From positions 1 to 58,106 of the forward strand of contig CAZPDT010000018.1 of NCBI GenBank assembly GCA_964585545.1: 58,106 nt of DNA. The letters are read 5' to 3'. Made by a program: the position numbers and the translations under genes. The DNA comes from Brumimicrobium sp964585545 (GTDB lineage Bacteria > Bacteroidota > Bacteroidia > Flavobacteriales_D > Crocinitomicaceae). The notes beneath the pieces are model-generated. The model saw only the letters and a program-made list of their open reading frames with translations. It had not been told where the DNA came from and made no database searches. Of the stretch, positions 54,282 through 58,106 are shown piece by piece. The number at the start of each line of letters is the position of its first letter. Within the stretch, counting starts at the first letter, position 1.

Positions 54282-56252
54282 TTAATTTTCCCCAAAAACC
54301 TGAACAAACCCTGATAACTTCTGTTCTTTTTCTAAGCCTTCCAAGCCCGTGAATTCCAAACGATAAAAATACACACCATCACTCACTAATTCTCCATTTT
54401 TAGCTCTCCCATCCCATAAATCATTTTGACCTTTTTTTAACTCTCCTCTCCATTGAAAAACAGCATTTCCCCAACGATTTAAAATGACCAAATGTGTTTC
54501 TACAGGAAGATTAACAGTAACATTAAAATAATCATTTATACCATCTCTATTTGGTGTAAAAACATTGGGAACACGTGCTACTAAGCTATCATAGACATAA
54601 ACTGTTTTCCATACAGTATCAGCACAAGATTTATCTAATTCCCAAGCTACTAGGCCTATTTTGTAAACCCCTGAAGTGTCGAAGGCATGAATTGGTGTTG
54701 GACCTGTGGATATCCCATCGAGCAACCATTCAAAATCTGTAGCATTTTCAGAATTGTTGTCAAATTGAACTTCTAAAGGAGCAGCACCTGTAGAAGGGCT
54801 GACCGTAAAGTCCGCAACAGTATTATTGTATGAAGTTATCGTTACCAACGTATCTTTACTTTTACAACCTAAAGTATCAATGGAGTAAACACTATAATCT
54901 CCTGCACCAAGACCAGAAAAAGTGGTACCGGCAGGCTCATCTAAAGTGTCACCACTAGGTGTAACAACGTACCATTTATCTAGATTTTCAGGTAAAGAAA
55001 TGGCTTTAATATAACCCGTTGATGCCCCACACTTTGTTTCTCCAGTGTAGCAACTTATTTTCTGCGGATGGCTCACGTTGATGTGAACAGGACGCACTAC
55101 TGAACAATTGTTATTGTTCCATATTCTTACAGTATACGTCATGGAACTGTCTCCTGTAAAAACGGGGTTCAGACAGGTTGAACAACTTAACCCAGGAACA
55201 GTATTTGTGCTGGAGGTGTCCTGCTCTGCGCCTAATGCAGTCCATTCATAAGATTGACCTCCTGTGGCGTAGAGTTGAACTTGTTCACCTTGGCAGATGG
55301 TGGTGTCGGGAGAGACAGCGACGGGGAAGGTGTCGCAGGGGGTGGTGTAATTTAACATTAACAACATAACCATGTTAGTATTCAAACCAGCGGTATTACT
55401 AGGAGTTTGATAGTTAAAAGTAATTATGACTGAATCATCAAAATTATTCACATAGTTTTTTATATCTGCAAGAGCATCTGTACCTGCCATTAAATCATTC
55501 TCGGTATCATTACCCAAGCCAAATAATTGGTTATTGTAATAGGCGAAATCTGAATGCACTCCACCACAAGGATAACCAGATTCTTGACCTCCAATAAGCC
55601 CAATATTGTAATTGTTTACTTTTACGTATGATCCGTCTATTATTGTATCACAAAACCACTCCCCACACATACCTAAACCTATTGGATTATTATTATTCAT
55701 AGGCATCCCCAAATATAGATTGCAAATTTGATTTGGAACTACATCCTTAGGATTTAAAAACAAATTACACGCTGTTTTTGGAAGACTGTTATTAGCATAA
55801 ACAATATACAAATAAAAAGGCATATATCCATTTCCACCACAAGATAAATCTTGAATTGGAGAGTCTAGAGTATAAATGACCGTATTTGGATCAATATTAT
55901 CAGTAATATCTAGGACATTTATGGTAGATTTATTTTGAGAGCAATTAAATATTTTGCCTGATGAAAATTGAGAAGAAGCAATCAAAAAATGGTTAAAAGG
56001 ATAGCTTATTCCATTTAGTATTAAAGTATCATTCGGAAGATTAGGAGCAAATTGAAGAGTTATTAAATAGGCTTTTTCAATTGTGCTGCCAGAAGGTATA
56101 TCAACTACTTTTGATATAGTACCTGATCCAGATCCAAAATCAAAACCTGCACCTGTTACCCCACCATGTAAGATATTACTGTAGAACAATTCTTGCGCAA
56201 AGATATTGATACTTATAAGGCAAGTGAATATTATAAGCAATTTAACTTTCAT
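54282..56252 (-). CDS. Secreted PKD-domain protein with T9SS type B sorting domain
   Basis: The product has 656 residues with a signal peptide (MKVKLLIIFTCLISINIFAQ). The amino-terminal half (about 20-290) is a beta-rich domain with several cysteines. The middle has an Ig-like segment with CQGEQVQLYATGG, then a PKD-like domain ending DTSGVYKIGLVAWELDKSC. The end starts VPNVFTPNRDGINDYF, with VILNRWGNAVFQW and GVYFYRLEF, the type B sorting domain. It is exported by the type IX system. Its stop lies where the possible -1-frame extension of the convergent DUF4421 gene would also end. Confidence 0.92.
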   Translation of the reverse strand: MKVKLLIIFTCLISINIFAQELFYSNILHGGVTGAGFDFGSGSGTISKVVDIPSGSTIEKAYLITLQFAPNLPNDTLILNGISYPFNHFLIASSQFSSGKIFNCSQNKSTINVLDITDNIDPNTVIYTLDSPIQDLSCGGNGYMPFYLYIVYANNSLPKTACNLFLNPKDVVPNQICNLYLGMPMNNNNPIGLGMCGEWFCDTIIDGSYVKVNNYNIGLIGGQESGYPCGGVHSDFAYYNNQLFGLGNDTENDLMAGTDALADIKNYVNNFDDSVIITFNYQTPSNTAGLNTNMVMLLMLNYTTPCDTFPVAVSPDTTICQGEQVQLYATGGQSYEWTALGAEQDTSSTNTVPGLSCSTCLNPVFTGDSSMTYTVRIWNNNNCSVVRPVHINVSHPQKISCYTGETKCGASTGYIKAISLPENLDKWYVVTPSGDTLDEPAGTTFSGLGAGDYSVYSIDTLGCKSKDTLVTITSYNNTVADFTVSPSTGAAPLEVQFDNNSENATDFEWLLDGISTGPTPIHAFDTSGVYKIGLVAWELDKSCADTVWKTVYVYDSLVARVPNVFTPNRDGINDYFNVTVNLPVETHLVILNRWGNAVFQWRGELKKGQNDLWDGRAKNGELVSDGVYFYRLEFTGLEGLEKEQKLSGFVQVFGEN

Positions 56253-56407
56253 TTATTACTTGAATTTAAAAAGTTATGTTTTGTAATAAACAACTTTTTT
56301 AGAAGGAAATTATAAAAATAATGTTAAAAAAATTTGTCGTTCTGTTTTTTTTTTTATGAGATTCGTAGTATTAAAAACAAAAATATAAACACAAAAATCA
56401 AAATCCT

Positions 56408-58106
56408 ATGAAAACGAAAAGCTTAATTTTTGCATTTGTATTTGCTATTACTACATTTTCTGTGGTTGCGCAAAGTCAAAACCCAGGCTGGATATTACCT
56501 CCCATGTATACTTCAAATTCACTAATGCTACCAATATCTCTGCCGACAGGAACTTATACTGGCACCAGTGCTTCCAACATGCAACTTGATGCCAACGGAG
56601 ACATTTTGTTTTACATTATCGACAATGATATATTTGATGTAGACGGTGATCTTATAGGAAATTTGAAGACTTTCTATGCATCGAGTCATTATCTTCCTAA
56701 TGTTTGTATGGAAAAAGCAAGCACCTCTGAAATTACAATTGTTCCAGATCCTGCAAGTTGCAATAGATATCTTATTTTAACTTCAGCCTTTACAATAAAG
56801 GGATGCAACGAAGAAAATCCTATTCCTAATGGAGCAGAGCCGTTTGTGACTGTCCTTGATTTTGATTTACAACGCCCTAACAACCCTAATAAGTTAGGTG
56901 CAATCACATCAGTAGAACGCTTGGCAGACTTACCTTCCCTTCCTCCATTTGAATATTATTGGGCTGCTGGATTAGAAAGTGGAATTCTTTTTGCAGCGTC
57001 AAAATTACAAGATGACAGTGGAAACAAATTCCGATATGTATTTGTTTCAATTCAATATTCTAGTTCCAAGCAAGGAATAGTACGTTTTAAATTAGGCAGC
57101 AATGGTCTAGAGTTTGATGGTTTTATACCCTACGAAGTTCAGAATTCTGATGGGGGATCAAGATCAGAAATGGAATTAATTGAACTTCCCAATGGACATT
57201 TTAGAATAGCTTGTCCGTATGGCACTTATGATACGCACAATGGGAAGGATTTAGCTGCGGCAATTTATACAGCAGAACTTGATGCTTCAGGTAAAGTTTA
57301 TTCTGGAAATGAAAATACTTTATACTTTTATAGAAATGGCGAGCAAGATTATCCTTATATCCATGGTTTAGAATTTTCTCCCGATGGAAGTAAATTGTTT
57401 ATAACACACGATATCTCGAATTATCATCCTCACCCATTTGAATACTATGATTTTAGTAATCCAAACACCTCGGATCCTAATGGAAACGGCATCTATTCGT
57501 TAAATATCGGTTCAGGTTCTGTGGATGAAGCAGATTTTCAAAATTCCCAAATTGAACTCGCAATAGATGGGAAAATTTATTTAGGTGCTGATGAAAGATT
57601 GGCTTCTTTGAGTAGTCCAAATAGCCCGAATCCTACTAATTTCAGTGACAATGTGGTTGCTTTGGCTGGTTATCATGCTAATTATGGGTGGCATGGTTCT
57701 AATAATGCTTACCCAATATTAAAAGCATATACCCTCCCCGACCAAATAGACGGAATGGATTATGGAAGCACTGCACCAGCAGGCTACAATGAAATTGATT
57801 ACACAGCACAATCAAGTGGAATATGGCAATCAGGCTCAGGAAATAATCCATGGAACAATATAAGTGGAGACATTTATATTAAAAACAAATTAGTTATTCC
57901 TTCTGGAAAAAATATAACTATAAAAAATATGACTTTTCATTTTGCTCCTGAAGCAAAAGTTATTGTTGAACCAGGCGCAAAATTAACAATTGATGGTGGA
58001 GTCTTAACAAATTCAAAGCCATGTAACAATGAAGAGTATTTCTGGAAAGGCGTCCAAGTCTGGGGAACCTCAAGTCAACACCAATACCCATCACAAAACC
58101 CTACCT
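56408..58106 (+). CDS. Large secreted protein, amino-terminal part (cut by the right edge)
   Basis: The frame is open from an ATG at 56408 to the window end, giving at least 566 residues. A signal peptide (MKTKSLIFAFVFAITTFSVVAQ) is followed by a beta-propeller-like region with HGLEFSPDGSKLFITHD and ELAIDGKIYLGAD. From about 490 the sequence changes to a parallel beta-helix-like stretch (WNNISGDIYIKNKLVIPSGK, then IIVEPGAKLTIDGG-type repeats). Many Bacteroidota proteins of this layout end in a T9SS sorting domain, but the end is not visible here. The partner and function are unknown. Confidence 0.85.
   Translation, partial: MKTKSLIFAFVFAITTFSVVAQSQNPGWILPPMYTSNSLMLPISLPTGTYTGTSASNMQLDANGDILFYIIDNDIFDVDGDLIGNLKTFYASSHYLPNVCMEKASTSEITIVPDPASCNRYLILTSAFTIKGCNEENPIPNGAEPFVTVLDFDLQRPNNPNKLGAITSVERLADLPSLPPFEYYWAAGLESGILFAASKLQDDSGNKFRYVFVSIQYSSSKQGIVRFKLGSNGLEFDGFIPYEVQNSDGGSRSEMELIELPNGHFRIACPYGTYDTHNGKDLAAAIYTAELDASGKVYSGNENTLYFYRNGEQDYPYIHGLEFSPDGSKLFITHDISNYHPHPFEYYDFSNPNTSDPNGNGIYSLNIGSGSVDEADFQNSQIELAIDGKIYLGADERLASLSSPNSPNPTNFSDNVVALAGYHANYGWHGSNNAYPILKAYTLPDQIDGMDYGSTAPAGYNEIDYTAQSSGIWQSGSGNNPWNNISGDIYIKNKLVIPSGKNITIKNMTFHFAPEAKVIVEPGAKLTIDGGVLTNSKPCNNEEYFWKGVQVWGTSSQHQYPSQNPT

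Noticed and set aside
1..58106. CRISPR array, tRNA, rRNA or prophage
   Set aside because: I saw no repeat-spacer pattern, cloverleaf-like sequence, ribosomal RNA or phage structural gene on either strand, though a small RNA could be missed without computation.

Overview
The window is AT-rich DNA from a Bacteroidota bacterium, most likely a member of the Flavobacteriales. The evidence is a set of large secreted proteins ending in type IX secretion (T9SS) sorting domains of both type A and type B, SprB-like repeat proteins, and many promoters of the Bacteroidota type (TAnnTTTG at -7). The family make-up also fits: DUF6952, DUF4421, BatA-type proteins and an ISAon1-type insertion sequence. I cannot name a genus. 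I see no rRNA, tRNA, CRISPR array, plasmid or phage genes.

Layout. 1-3203: the amino-terminal part of a giant SprB-repeat protein (minus strand), running off the left edge. 3204-4101: a gene-free stretch with several repeats. 4102-6689: a peroxide-defence locus, with peroxiredoxin, thioredoxin and DUF6952 genes divergent from an OxyR that keeps both redox cysteines. 6806-12004: a secreted M43 metalloprotease, elongation factor P, and an unusual tandem alpha/beta-hydrolase fusion. 12016-19732: a VWD-domain protein, an AlgI/AlgX-type O-acetylation pair, an M61 peptidase and two lipoproteins. 19860-22510: a scarred region with an ISAon1-type element (broken first ORF, intact second), a flanking gene lacking a start, and the last third of a dicarboxylate symporter. 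22553-24611: ung and an MFS transporter. 24724-24957: a MITE-like element. 25138-32093: a secreted lipase-like protein, then a compact BatA/VWA - dihydroorotase-like pseudoenzyme - methyltransferase cluster.

32498-42083: a second SprB-repeat protein with a type B sorting domain, a hemerythrin-like protein, a secreted GH18 enzyme, pepT, and a three-gene ECF sigma-factor operon. 42301-47366: a large PLP enzyme of the Cys/Met-metabolism fold with a long amino-terminal extension, an S41 peptidase, and a sensor kinase with a periplasmic solute-binding domain. 47403-53097: pheT and an overlapping four-gene operon (methyltransferase, unknown, ABC ATPase, YihY/BrkB membrane protein). 53201-58106: a DUF4421 protein with a lysine tail and a possible -1-frame extension, a type B T9SS secreted protein, and the start of another large secreted protein cut by the right edge.

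Two themes dominate. One is secretion and the cell surface: seven very large exported proteins, at least five with a visible T9SS tail, plus O-acetylation and lipoproteins. The other is oxidative-stress and housekeeping functions. The least explained parts are non-coding. A dispersed intergenic repeat family has three copies, near 3.7, 23.3 and 32.4 kb. A separate 234-bp inverted-repeat element has a relic copy near 3.4 kb.
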